Below are positions 53,341 through 62,499 of a DNA stretch of 64,000 bases, piece after piece; within the stretch, counting starts at the first letter, position 1; the number at the start of each line of letters is the position of its first letter. Origin of the DNA: Methyloterricola oryzae (lineage in GTDB: Bacteria > Pseudomonadota > Gammaproteobacteria > Methylococcales > Methylococcaceae); contig NZ_JYNS01000003.1 in the NCBI RefSeq assembly GCF_000934725.1, positions 62,001 to 126,000 on the forward strand, in the 5' to 3' direction. The notes beneath the pieces were generated by a model, which saw nothing but the letters and a program-made list of their open reading frames with translations, was not told the DNA's origin and did no database searches. Position numbers and translations under genes: made by a program.

Positions 53341-56300
53341 GTGGACAACAAAAACAAACCACCGCGCATCGCCAAGCTCACCAGGCCGGTGAATCGGAGC
53401 ACCGTTGCGCGCCCCCGCCTTTTCGACGTCATGGACGCCGCCGAGCACGCGCGCGTGATCTGGATCCAGGGCCCGCCCGGCGCGGGTAAGACCCTTCTCG
53501 CCAGCAGCTATTCCGAATCCCGCTTGGTGGACACCCTGTGGCTGCAGATCGATGCCGGCGACACCGATATCGCCACCTTCTTCCATTACCTCGGGCTCGC
53601 AGGCCATCGCCAAGGGAAGCCCCTTCCAGCCCTGACGCCCGAGTATCTGCTTGGACTGGCGATCTTTTCCCGCCGCTTCATGGAAGTGTTGTGCGAGAGC
53701 CTGGAAACCCCGGCCATGCTGGTGTTGGACAACTATGAGCACCTGCCGCCAGAGGCGCCGCTGCACCACCTGATGCCCGTGCTGGCGGAATCGCTACCCC
53801 CCGGCGTTCGCCTTGCCGTGACCAGCCGGGACGAGCCTCCGCCGAGTCTGGCTCGGCTGCGAGTGCATGGCACCATGCTATGTCTGGACGGCTCCGATCT
53901 TGCCCTGACCTTGACTGAAATCGAGAACCTGGCCAGCCGTACCTGCCAGCCCGTTCCCGACCACCACACCCTGGCCATGCTGCACGCGCAAACCCAAGGC
54001 TGGATGGCAGGGGTGGTGCTGATGCTGGCCCAGGGCGCCAAACTGCCTGCTGCGTCGCCCTCGCAGATCCTGTTCGACTACTTCGCGGGAGAGTTTTTCG
54101 CGGACCTTCCGGAAGCCATAGGCGATGCCTTCATGCGCACCGCCCTCATGCCGACCCTGACCGGGGAGCAGGCGGCCACACTCAGCGGCGAAACGGCCAT
54201 CGTGGAGGCACTGGCGGATCTGCAGCGGCGCAATTATTTCATCACCGAACGCAACGAAACGCCGCCGGTGTTCGAATATCACCCCCTCTTCCGGAGTTTC
54301 CTGCAGGCGCGGGCCATCAAGCGCTTCGATCCCGAGGAATGGCAGACCGTGCAACGCCAAACCGCGGCACTGTTGGGTGAATCCGGACTGATCGACGATG
54401 CCGTGCGACTCTACGCGGACGCAGGCGCCTTTAACGAAATGGCCCATCTGTTGGTGCGGATCGCACCCCAGTGGCTCGCGCAGGGCCGCCACCAAACCCT
54501 CGTGCAATACCTGCGTCAGCTGCCGGAAGACATACGCGAAACATCGCCCTGGCTGGCGTTCTGGATGGGCCTCGGCCTGCTGCCACTGGATTCCCACAGC
54601 GCCCGCCTGCAATTTGAAGCAGCCTACGAGCGATTCAAACCGCTGGCTGATAGCACGGGGCTCTACTCCAGTTGGGCTGGCATCATGCAGGCCCTGTTCC
54701 TGGCCATGGGCGACCGCGCCCCGGCCAAGCGCTGGATCGCGGAAATGGAATGGTTGCGCGATGCCTATCCCGAGTTCCCATCGCCCGAGATCGAACTGCG
54801 CGTCTACAGCGGCTATGCCATCATGCAATGGATAGATCCGCTCCACCCACTGATCCTCAAGGCCTCGGAACGCATCAAGGATCTGGTCGAAAACGAAAGC
54901 GCCCTGCTGTCGCAAACCTGGGCGGCCAGTCATGTCGCCGGCATGTTGTGTTGGCTGGGCCATTCCGCCCGCGCGGTGCGCCTTCTGGAACGGCTTGCGC
55001 CCTTTGTGCCCGGGGACGCTCCGCCCACCATGCGCATCAATTACCTCTACGTCTGCGCCTCGGTGCTGCCCATACACGGCGCCGCGCAGAAGGCGCTGGC
55101 AACCACGCGGGAGGCTTTGGACCTGGCGCAGGAAACCGGCATCCTCGCCTTCAATGGACCGCTCCTGGTTCAACGCGCCGTGTCCGCCCTGGTTGCTGGT
55201 GAGGTGGATGTCGCAGAGGAAACCCTGGCGCGCTTCATTGGTAGTATCCCGCCCCCCACGCCGCCGGTCATTCGCGCCCTTCACGATTATCTGATGGCCC
55301 TGAGCTTCGCGCAGAGGGGCAGCCTGGAACATGCGGGCGAACTCATCGCACAAGCCTCCGAGGCGTTCCGCAGCCTCAACGCCATGCTATGCCACCAGAT
55401 CTGCACCGTCTTTCTCGCCTGGTTCCAGGCGCTGCGGGGCCTGCATGAAGACGCGCGGCGCAGCTTGTCGAACGCCAAGTCGATATTTGGCGGTGTGGTC
55501 AACCCAGTCATCTACGCGTGCATCGCCATGGCCGAGGCCTACATCGCCTACGAAACGAAGGACGAAGGCCTGGGCGATCAAATGCTGGCGCGGGCACTGG
55601 CCATTGCCCGAAGCACCGACTCCATTCCCTGGGGCCTGCTCGGCCCGGCGCGCACCGCGCCGCTCTACTTGCGGGCTTTGACCCACGGTCTCGAGGCTGA
55701 CTGCGCGCGAAGCCTGGTACGTCGGGTGCCCGTAAGTCCACCGGAGAATTGCGGCAACGACTGGCCATGGCCGGTAAAGATTTACGCCCTCGACGGTTTC
55801 CGCATCCAACTGGACGAGCGATTGCTGGAAGAATCCGGAAAGTCGCAGCGCAAGCCCATGGAACTCCTCATGTGGCTGCTCAGCCAGAACAGTCGCGACG
55901 CAGCTGCCGAACACGCCTCGGACGCCCTCTGGCCGGATGCAGATGGCGACCTGGCGGTGCGATCTCTCAACACCACCCTGCACCGCCTGCGCAAACTGCT
56001 GGACTGCCCAGACGCCATCAGCATGCGCGACAACCGCATTCGCCTTGAGCGACGGCAGATCTGGGCCGATCTGTGGCAGTTCGAGAGCTTGTTGGAACAG
56101 GCGTCTTCCGCGGCCCGCGGCAGCGATGCGGAAGGCGCGGCGGACCTTCGCGCCCGCGCCCTTCCACTGTACCAAGCCGATTTTCTGCAGCATGTGAACA
56201 CGCCCTGGGCAGCCGTGCGCCGGGAACGCCTGCGCAACGAATTCCAGCAACACCTATGTGCCCTGGCGCAGCATCTGGATGAGCAAGGACGCTGCGAGGA

Positions 56301-56508
56301 CGCCTGTGGATGGTACCTGCGAGGCCTGGCCGTGGACGACACCGCGGAAGTTTTCTACCACGGCTGCATCAGCCTGTACCTCCGCCACCAGCGCCATCCC
56401 GAGGCCCGGGCGGTTTATGAGCGGTGTCTGACAGTGTTTCAAGCCCTGCGCGACTCCGCCCCTCCGGCCAGTCTTCAAATCCTTTCAAGACAATTAGCTG
56501 TGGGCTGA
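53341..56508 (+). CDS. large ATPase/BTAD-domain transcriptional regulator (MalT-like architecture)
   Basis: 1055 residues from a GTG at 53341 with AAGGA 7 bases upstream; an ATG at 53260 would add 27 residues. Order: STAND-type ATPase with Walker A GPPGAGKT (44-51) and MLVLDNYEHLP, a long TPR-like helical region (residues about 350-800), then a C-terminal winged helix (KIYALDGFRIQLDERLLEES, with LNTTLHRLRKLL) and a bacterial transcriptional activation domain. This AfsR/MalT-like layout binds a small inducer and activates transcription. It is divergent from the TonB receptor gene and may control it. Confidence 0.9.
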   Translation: MDNKNKPPRIAKLTRPVNRSTVARPRLFDVMDAAEHARVIWIQGPPGAGKTLLASSYSESRLVDTLWLQIDAGDTDIATFFHYLGLAGHRQGKPLPALTPEYLLGLAIFSRRFMEVLCESLETPAMLVLDNYEHLPPEAPLHHLMPVLAESLPPGVRLAVTSRDEPPPSLARLRVHGTMLCLDGSDLALTLTEIENLASRTCQPVPDHHTLAMLHAQTQGWMAGVVLMLAQGAKLPAASPSQILFDYFAGEFFADLPEAIGDAFMRTALMPTLTGEQAATLSGETAIVEALADLQRRNYFITERNETPPVFEYHPLFRSFLQARAIKRFDPEEWQTVQRQTAALLGESGLIDDAVRLYADAGAFNEMAHLLVRIAPQWLAQGRHQTLVQYLRQLPEDIRETSPWLAFWMGLGLLPLDSHSARLQFEAAYERFKPLADSTGLYSSWAGIMQALFLAMGDRAPAKRWIAEMEWLRDAYPEFPSPEIELRVYSGYAIMQWIDPLHPLILKASERIKDLVENESALLSQTWAASHVAGMLCWLGHSARAVRLLERLAPFVPGDAPPTMRINYLYVCASVLPIHGAAQKALATTREALDLAQETGILAFNGPLLVQRAVSALVAGEVDVAEETLARFIGSIPPPTPPVIRALHDYLMALSFAQRGSLEHAGELIAQASEAFRSLNAMLCHQICTVFLAWFQALRGLHEDARRSLSNAKSIFGGVVNPVIYACIAMAEAYIAYETKDEGLGDQMLARALAIARSTDSIPWGLLGPARTAPLYLRALTHGLEADCARSLVRRVPVSPPENCGNDWPWPVKIYALDGFRIQLDERLLEESGKSQRKPMELLMWLLSQNSRDAAAEHASDALWPDADGDLAVRSLNTTLHRLRKLLDCPDAISMRDNRIRLERRQIWADLWQFESLLEQASSAARGSDAEGAADLRARALPLYQADFLQHVNTPWAAVRRERLRNEFQQHLCALAQHLDEQGRCEDACGWYLRGLAVDDTAEVFYHGCISLYLRHQRHPEARAVYERCLTVFQALRDSAPPASLQILSRQLAVG

Positions 56509-56608
56509 CGGCTCGGACGCACACCCAAAAAAGCCGCTTTCACTCCCCCACCTACCAAGCCAACCAATCCCGCCAGGATTTGCACCCAATCAAAATTACA
56601 GCAATACC

Positions 56609-56929
56609 ATGGGAACGTCGGAAGCGACGCCCCATGTGGCGGCAGTCCTTGCCTTGATTGCCAGCAAACACCCAGAGCTTCGGCGGCAGCCGGATGAACT
56701 GTACGAAGAATTGAAAGAGAGTGCCCGCAAGCTGACCGGCAACACCACACCCCCGCTAAGCGCGACCGACCTGACGGAAGGTGACAGGACTGGCGTTCCC
56801 TGTATTGGCATACTAAATAATCCGAAAAGACCGCCCGCCCCAGGCTATTGCCATCTTGGCAGCGACCCGATTCCCGACAGCGAGGCTTACGGACATGGTT
56901 TGATCGACGCGGGCAAAGCTCTTAACTAA
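56609..56929 (+). pseudogene. subtilase (peptidase S8) C-terminal fragment
   Basis: 106 residues starting exactly at the catalytic serine block GTSEATPHVAAVLALIASKH, the last third of a subtilisin-like protease; the Asp and His blocks and any signal peptide are missing. There is no convincing ribosome binding site in the 100 bases before it. The fragment ends normally (YGHGLIDAGKALN). It is most likely the remnant left by a deletion or insertion upstream. Confidence 0.75.
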
Positions 56930-56941
56930 ACAGCAACTCAT

Positions 56942-56969
56942 CGGGGTACGGGCCTTCTGCCGTACCCCG
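56942..56969. terminator. hairpin between convergent subtilase fragment and hoxX
   Basis: A perfect 10-bp stem (56942-56951 with 56960-56969) with an 8-base loop. No long T-run follows on either strand; position suggests a bidirectional transcript end. Confidence 0.5.
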
Positions 56970-57011
56970 TGACCCGGTCAAATCCGCGCAAGACCATCGG
57001 CGCTTTTCGAA

Positions 57012-58811
57012 TTACCCCGCCCAGCCTCCCGCCGCGACGGCGCAGCGGTTGGCGGCTGTCTGCAAGGCGTCCGCGCAGTTCTCATTGCCACAGCCGGCTT
57101 CCTGGGCGGCGCTGCATTTCAGATGCCCGGGCCTTGGCAGCTTGCGCACGAAGGCGGTGCGGGCCTGGTGATAGCTCGGGTCATCGCCCCAAAAGTTGCG
57201 GTTCATTTCCGCCAGTTCTTCCATTCGGTACTTGGCCAGGGGCTTGGTGCGTTCGGCCATCTCCAGATCCTCGCGCTTCCGTTGCACCTGCCCGGCAAAG
57301 TCCTCGCCCTGGGCCACATGCTCGGCAATGCGCGTGATCTGATCCCGGAACCGCTCAAAACCGCCGTTGCCCAGGTCATCGAGGATGATCACGTCGTCGA
57401 TCAGGCCCATGGCCTTGGCTTCATGCACGCCCACGGGCAAACACTGCTCGGTGAGCCGTTCCGCCATGACCGCGCCCACCCGTTTCGGCAATGAATACGT
57501 CCAGTACTCCGAACCATACAGTCCGCCCATGCCCTTGTAGTGCGGGTTGAGCACGATGCCTTCGCGGGCGAACACCCGGTCGGCCGCCAGCGACATCATC
57601 ACGCCCCCGGCGCCGGCGCTGCCGTACATGGCGGCGATAGTGAGGTGATTGGTCGCCTGCAGCAGGCTCAATACGAAATCGTTCATGGCGTTGATGTTGT
57701 CCCAGGACTCCGCAGCCGGATCCGCCGCCGCCTCGATCAGGTTGAGATGAATGCCGTTGGACCAGAAATCGCGCCCGCCCAGCAGCACGATCACCTTGGT
57801 CGGGCGGCTGCGCGCGTAATGCATGGCCTGTTCCAGGCGCCGGCAATGCTCGGTGCCCATGGCACCGTTGTAGAAGCGGAAATTCACATAGCCGATTTCA
57901 TTGTGTTCCTCGTACCAGATGTCGCGAAAGGTGGCCGCGCGCAGATCGGCATGCAAGGGAACCGGCACCTCCGGCACCTCGTCGAGCATCTCCGGAATCA
58001 CCATGGCCGCCGGCAGCTTGAAGGTATCGCGGGGCGTCTCGCCCTTGACCTTCATGTGCGAGATCCACACGGCCCCGTCGACCGCCGCGCGGCAGATGGC
58101 GCCGTGCCGCTGGGCGATGATGTCGCCCGGCTTGCCGACCAGGGAGCCCTCGCGGTGGGCGCCGTACAAATAGACTTCGCGCCCGCAGATTTCGTCCAGC
58201 ACGCCGGGCGCGCCATCGCCCGAGCGGATCCTGCGCACGATGGCGTCCATGCTGTCACATTCCCAGTTCACCCGGCGTTGCGTCGCCTTGACCACCGGGC
58301 GGAAGCGCCCTTTGACACCGGGCCGGGAGTAATCAAGTGGCGCGGGCACGAACAGGCCGCTCTCAAATCGCCGCACCGCCACCAGCATGGCGCGCACCGC
58401 CGCACGGGTCACCTCGTCACGATACAGGCTGCTCTTGCTGGTATCGCGCATCCTGAACTCATACGTGGCCCAGATGGGGCCGGAGTCCACATGCTCGGCC
58501 GCCTGGACCACGGTAACACCCCAATGGCTCTCGTCATTGAGGATGGCCCAATCCAGCGAATTGGCCCCGCGGTCGCCGACAATGCCGGGATGCAGGATCA
58601 GGCAGACGTGATTTTCCCAAATTTCCCGCGGGATGACCTGGGCGAGCATGGGACACAGGATGAGATCGGGCTGGAACTGGCTGACTGCCTGGCGCATGGC
58701 CTGGGCGTCGGTCGCCACGGCAACGCCAACCCAGTGGCGCATGGCTTTCAGTTCAATGTGGGCATGTTGGGTGAGGCTGTTGTACGCGCTGGAAAGAAGC
58801 AGGATACGCAT
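57012..58811 (-). CDS. hoxX: hydrogenase maturation protein HoxX (formyl transferase/enoyl-CoA hydratase fusion)
   Basis: 599 residues from the ATG at 58811 (GGGAG 7 bases upstream). The N-terminal half is a formyl-tetrahydrofolate-binding domain (HPGIVGDRGANSLDWAI, VDSGPIW); the C-terminal half is crotonase-like (LLGGRDFWSNGIHLN, GSAGAGGVMMSLAADRVFAR). HoxX makes carbon monoxide from formyl-CoA, supplying the CO ligand for oxygen-tolerant NiFe hydrogenases in air. No hyp or hydrogenase gene is in the window. The last 60 residues carry four Cys (KCSAAQEAGC, ENC, RC) that look unlike the rest of the protein and may be an added metal site. Confidence 0.9.
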   Translation of the reverse strand: MRILLLSSAYNSLTQHAHIELKAMRHWVGVAVATDAQAMRQAVSQFQPDLILCPMLAQVIPREIWENHVCLILHPGIVGDRGANSLDWAILNDESHWGVTVVQAAEHVDSGPIWATYEFRMRDTSKSSLYRDEVTRAAVRAMLVAVRRFESGLFVPAPLDYSRPGVKGRFRPVVKATQRRVNWECDSMDAIVRRIRSGDGAPGVLDEICGREVYLYGAHREGSLVGKPGDIIAQRHGAICRAAVDGAVWISHMKVKGETPRDTFKLPAAMVIPEMLDEVPEVPVPLHADLRAATFRDIWYEEHNEIGYVNFRFYNGAMGTEHCRRLEQAMHYARSRPTKVIVLLGGRDFWSNGIHLNLIEAAADPAAESWDNINAMNDFVLSLLQATNHLTIAAMYGSAGAGGVMMSLAADRVFAREGIVLNPHYKGMGGLYGSEYWTYSLPKRVGAVMAERLTEQCLPVGVHEAKAMGLIDDVIILDDLGNGGFERFRDQITRIAEHVAQGEDFAGQVQRKREDLEMAERTKPLAKYRMEELAEMNRNFWGDDPSYHQARTAFVRKLPRPGHLKCSAAQEAGCGNENCADALQTAANRCAVAAGGWAG

Positions 58812-59403
58812 GACGGGACTCCCTAATCGTTGTTGTGTCGCCGTGGAACCGGCGTTATCTCGCCTCCACATCCCTCGGGTCAGCCAGGGCGGCGAGCACG
58901 CAATCGGCTCGCGCACTGCGGGCCGGCGGCCATCATGACAGGGTCGTTGTTACGGATGATGAACAGAGGAGTTGCCGGTGGTCGCAGCCCCTATCAATCC
59001 TTAACAGAAACCACGACCGCGCACGGCAGCCAAAACTGAGGTCAAGTGCCATTCTTCGCCCGTTGCGGGCGGACACCTATCGTTGGAGGCTACGGCCCAG
59101 GTTGTAACTCATCTGTAACAATGAATCCAGTAATTTAGCGTCAGGGTTGGTCCTGGAGGAATCGGGCATGGGCGGGACAGGGATGGCTTCCGGGGAACCT
59201 CACCAGGCCCCCCGGCCGGCCAGCGTCCGAGACTCCGGCGACCAACCCTCGACGCTTTGCCAGAATTGGAGCGGGTCTCTAGATGTTGATTCGCAGGACG
59301 AAAATGTCCCGCCTAAATGAGCTACGCCGAGCCAAGCCCCGTAATGCTGGGGGACTGGCGGCTACCAGCTTCGGAGTCGATGCGGCTGCGCCATCCGTTT
59401 GCT
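58812..59403. other. 592-base non-coding stretch upstream of hoxX
   Basis: It should include the hoxX promoter on the minus strand near 58830-58900. The short plus-strand frames here have no ribosome sites, are Arg/Ser-rich shadows and are not called. I see no RNA gene or long inverted repeat. Confidence 0.45.
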
Positions 59404-59790
59404 CTAGCTGACGGTGTCCTGGGCCTGGTTCCGGTCCCTGGCTTCGATCTCGGCTCGAATCGCATCCATGTCCAGATTCAGCACATGCTCGATGACCTTT
59501 TCCAGCGAACTGGCAGGCAGGGCACCGGATTCACGCACCACCATGATCTTGTCCCGCAGCACCATCAGCGTGGGCACGGAGCGGATGTCAAAACCCTGCG
59601 AGAGTTCGCGTTGCCTGTCCGTATCGACCTTACCGAAACACAGTTCCGGGTACTTTTCCGCCGCCGCCTCGAAGATGGGCGCAAAGGAGCGACACGGGCC
59701 GCACCAGGTAGCCCAGAAGTCCAGGATTACGATGGGGTTGGCGTCTATTACCTGGGAAAAACTTTCGTCGGTGACTTCAATGATGGCCAT
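59404..59790 (-). CDS. thioredoxin
   Basis: 128 residues. The active site WATWCGPC has redox Cys30 and Cys33, and the cis-proline lies in VRSVPTLMVL-like DIRSVPTLMVL. It reduces protein disulfides in the cytosol. The C-terminal 20 residues extend past the usual thioredoxin end with a charged helix (DAIRAEIEARDRNQ), as in several gammaproteobacterial paralogues. It stands alone. Confidence 0.95.
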   Translation of the reverse strand: MAIIEVTDESFSQVIDANPIVILDFWATWCGPCRSFAPIFEAAAEKYPELCFGKVDTDRQRELSQGFDIRSVPTLMVLRDKIMVVRESGALPASSLEKVIEHVLNLDMDAIRAEIEARDRNQAQDTVS

Positions 59791-60241
59791 GCTCTACCTG
59801 TCTGTAGGGGTGGTTGATGTGCCCCGAAACCGTCTTGGAATTGGCGCGGGTTCGATCGCCAGGCACTCCAGTCCCTGTATCTCGCGAGAAATGTGCCAAA
59901 GCGGATCTGACCGGCGGCGACAGTTCCTCGCCGCCTCCTCCAACAGCCCTAAACACTGAGATTACGCGCCTCAGACCCAGCTTCGAGTCTCCCCGCTTAC
60001 CCAATCCAGGGCGGTCCTAAACCGGTAAGCCCTGTCCACTTTGGAGCACTATCGGCCTAGCATTGTCCCGAAAGCGACAACCGGCGGCGATCGCCGGCAC
60101 CGCGGGCAACTCACGCGCCCAGCGGCGGCAATCGGGGCTGCTTGGCAGACCCTCGCTGACTTGCGTAAGCTGACGGGCAGACGGCACCCATGTCGCCGCT
60201 TACCACATCCAATTCATTGCAACCATAACAAGGTAGTTCCA
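59791..60241. other. 451-base stretch without a clear gene between thioredoxin and the membrane protein gene
   Basis: A long frame continues upstream of the membrane protein gene, but its first 67 residues have no hydrophobic or conserved pattern. A GGTTCGATC at 59849 resembles a tRNA T-loop, but its flanks do not pair. I see no RNA gene. Confidence 0.45.
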
Positions 60242-60637
60242 TTGCCCGCCAGACCCGACTGGACTGTCTTGGCACTGACCGGAGGCGTCGCCGCCCTGCT
60301 GCTGACGCCGCTTTGCGGATTGTGGTTTTCCTGCGGCTGCGATTGGCCCTGGGCCGGGCTTTACGTCCACTGCAACGCGCTGCGGGCGGGCGCACCCGAA
60401 CCCCACTGCCCCTGGTGCGTTTACCCCCTGGTGGCCGTTGCCGCAATCGGTTTCGCCGCCTTCATCGCTTTGCTTGCCGTCATGGCTGCTTGTGCGTTGC
60501 AGGCCGACCGGAGCGCCGCTATGCTCTTGGCCTGGGGCAGCGGCATCGCCGCCTTCACCCTGGCGCTGGCTTTCACCGGCTGGATCACCGCCATCTTGAC
60601 CGACCATCCGAGCTTCCTGGGCATGCACTTGAGCTGA
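60242..60637 (+). CDS. small Cys-rich multi-pass membrane protein, unknown function
   Basis: 131 residues from a TTG at 60242, selected for the AAGG 8 bases upstream and because hydrophobic sequence begins there; the frame is open further upstream. Three to four membrane segments are predicted (LTGGVAALLLTPLCGLWF, LVAVAAIGFAAFIALLAVMAA, AFTLALAFTGWITAIL). The first extracytoplasmic loop has a CGC, HCN and CPWC set, enough for disulfides or a metal site. It is followed with one base between by a secreted transglutaminase-like protein and then a DUF2272 lipoprotein. I do not recognise the family. Confidence 0.6.
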   Translation: MPARPDWTVLALTGGVAALLLTPLCGLWFSCGCDWPWAGLYVHCNALRAGAPEPHCPWCVYPLVAVAAIGFAAFIALLAVMAACALQADRSAAMLLAWGSGIAAFTLALAFTGWITAILTDHPSFLGMHLS

Positions 60638-60638
60638 C

Positions 60639-62411
60639 ATGAGCCGCCTCGTATTCGCCGCCTTGCTGTCCACGCTTCTATTAAGCAGCGGGCACGCCCT
60701 TGCGCAGGAGTCTGACGACAGCGCCTGCGTTTCACCCGAGGGTAGTGGCATCTGGGTTTCCCCTCGTTTCCCGCGGTCGGGCGATGACCTATGGATCATG
60801 GCCGTCTCCACGCAGGGTCCGCTGCGCCAACTGACCCTGGAGGATGCGTCCGGAATGGCGTCCGATCTGGAAGGCACCCGGCGCGGCGGTCCGCCGTGGA
60901 GCCTCTCGGCCCGGACTGGCCCCTTACGCTTGGGCAACTACCGACTGCGCGCCGACGGCGGCACCGGACCCTGCCTGTCCCTGCGCGTGGGCGACGGCCT
61001 GCCCGCCGACAGCGGAGGTAACGTCTGGGACCTGGCCACCGAGGGCTTTTACTCCGCCTGGATCGAACAGCTTTTCGATGCGCCCGCGGATGAGAACCTG
61101 AGCTTCCCTTCCCTTGAGCCAGTGCTTCGGAACCCGGAGCGTAACTTTCTGTATGGTTACCTCGGTCTGGGCGAGGATAAGGGGCTTCCCGCCACCCCGG
61201 ATTGCGCCGACCTGCCCTATTTCCTGAGAAGCTATTTCGCCTGGAAACTAGGCCTGCCCGTGGCGTACCGTGCCTGCAGCCGCGGCAGTTCCGCCGCGCC
61301 GCCGCGTTGCGGCCCGGCCAGGATCGTGCGCGAATTTGCCCGCGGAACACTCGGTCAGGCTGGTTTCCGCGCCGTGTCCCGGCAGTTGGCGGACGGAGTG
61401 CATTCGGGCAGCGCCCGCACCGCCCTGAACGATGAAGCCAGCGACTTCTATCCGGTGGAACTAAGCCGCGAGACCCTGTGGCCCGGCACCGTCTACGCCG
61501 ACCCTTATGGCCATGTGCTGGTGCTGACCCAATGGATTCCCCAGACCGCGACGCAGCCCGGCTTGCTGTTGGCGGTGGACGCACAGCCGGACAACTCGGT
61601 CAGCCGCAAGCGCTTCTGGCAGGGAACCTTCCTCTACGCCAACCCCATCGCCAGCGCGGGCCCGGGATTCAAGGCATTCCGCCCCCTGTCGAGCACTCCG
61701 GGCGGCTTACGGCCAGCCTCCAATAGCGAGTTGATGGACGCGGCACAGGCGCTGCCGATCTCACTGGAACAGAAGGCCCTGGACGCGGAGGACTTCTATG
61801 CCCGCATGCAAAACCTCATCAACCCCAAGGGACTGCCGCCACGCAGGTCATACGAGGCGATGCTGGACGCCCTGATGGAACAACTGGATACGCGCATCAC
61901 CTCGGTGGAAAACGGCGAGGGCTATTTCCGCAAGAACCCCGGCGCCACCATTCCCATGCCCGACGGCGCAGCCATCTTCGAAACCGTAGGCCCCTGGGAG
62001 GACTATTCCACCCCTTCCCGCGACATGCGCCTGCTCATCGCCATGAAGGTGCTGCAGGGCATGCCGCAGCACTTGCGCGAGCATCCTGAGCTCTATGCAT
62101 TGGATGGCGAATCGCCGGATGCCGCCGCAGAGGAGTTGGAGGCCTATCACGCCGCGCGCGCGGAAGAACGTAGCATCACTTACACCCGCAGCGACGGCAG
62201 CCTCCAGCGACTAAGCCTCGGTGAATTGCTGGAGCGCAAATCCGCGCTGGAGATGGCCTATAATCCCAACGACTGCGTCGAGGTCCGCTGGGGAGCGCGT
62301 CCAGGCAGCCCTGAATATGCAAGCTGCAGGCGCCACGCCCCCGCGGCCCAGGCGGCGCGCATGGAAAAGTTCCGGTCCTGGTTTCGCGATGCGAGACGCC
62401 CGCCCCGTTGA
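60639..62411 (+). CDS. secreted protein with transglutaminase/papain-like features, unknown function
   Basis: 590 residues with a signal peptide (residues 1-22, ending ALAQ). The segment DCADLPYFLRSYFAWKLGLP around Cys189, a later DPYGHVLVLTQ with His292 and AVDAQ with Asp314 have the order and spacing of the Cys-His-Asp triad in transglutaminase-like proteins. The N-terminal 100 residues look like a beta domain. A helical C-terminus with several charged stretches follows. The triad is read by eye, not from a database. It lies between two envelope proteins, so a role in cell-wall or surface-protein crosslinking or cleavage is plausible. Confidence 0.65.
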   Translation: MSRLVFAALLSTLLLSSGHALAQESDDSACVSPEGSGIWVSPRFPRSGDDLWIMAVSTQGPLRQLTLEDASGMASDLEGTRRGGPPWSLSARTGPLRLGNYRLRADGGTGPCLSLRVGDGLPADSGGNVWDLATEGFYSAWIEQLFDAPADENLSFPSLEPVLRNPERNFLYGYLGLGEDKGLPATPDCADLPYFLRSYFAWKLGLPVAYRACSRGSSAAPPRCGPARIVREFARGTLGQAGFRAVSRQLADGVHSGSARTALNDEASDFYPVELSRETLWPGTVYADPYGHVLVLTQWIPQTATQPGLLLAVDAQPDNSVSRKRFWQGTFLYANPIASAGPGFKAFRPLSSTPGGLRPASNSELMDAAQALPISLEQKALDAEDFYARMQNLINPKGLPPRRSYEAMLDALMEQLDTRITSVENGEGYFRKNPGATIPMPDGAAIFETVGPWEDYSTPSRDMRLLIAMKVLQGMPQHLREHPELYALDGESPDAAAEELEAYHAARAEERSITYTRSDGSLQRLSLGELLERKSALEMAYNPNDCVEVRWGARPGSPEYASCRRHAPAAQAARMEKFRSWFRDARRPPR

Positions 62412-62499
62412 ACTCACCACGCGCCGGTAGCCGCAGCCTGGCCCCCGCACCCCCTGCAGCCGAGGAAACGGCTGCCCATTCGCTACAGGAAAGAAAGCC

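Noticed and set aside
57540-58826. 428-residue plus-strand open frame opposite hoxX
   Set aside because: Low-complexity His/Arg/Gly shadow; both HoxX domains are on the minus strand.
58830-59107. Short plus-strand frames upstream of hoxX
   Set aside because: Arg/Ser-rich translations without ribosome sites or homology; probably chance frames.
59840-59870. GGTTCGATC resembling a tRNA T-loop
   Set aside because: The flanking five bases do not pair and no acceptor, D or anticodon stems can be built.
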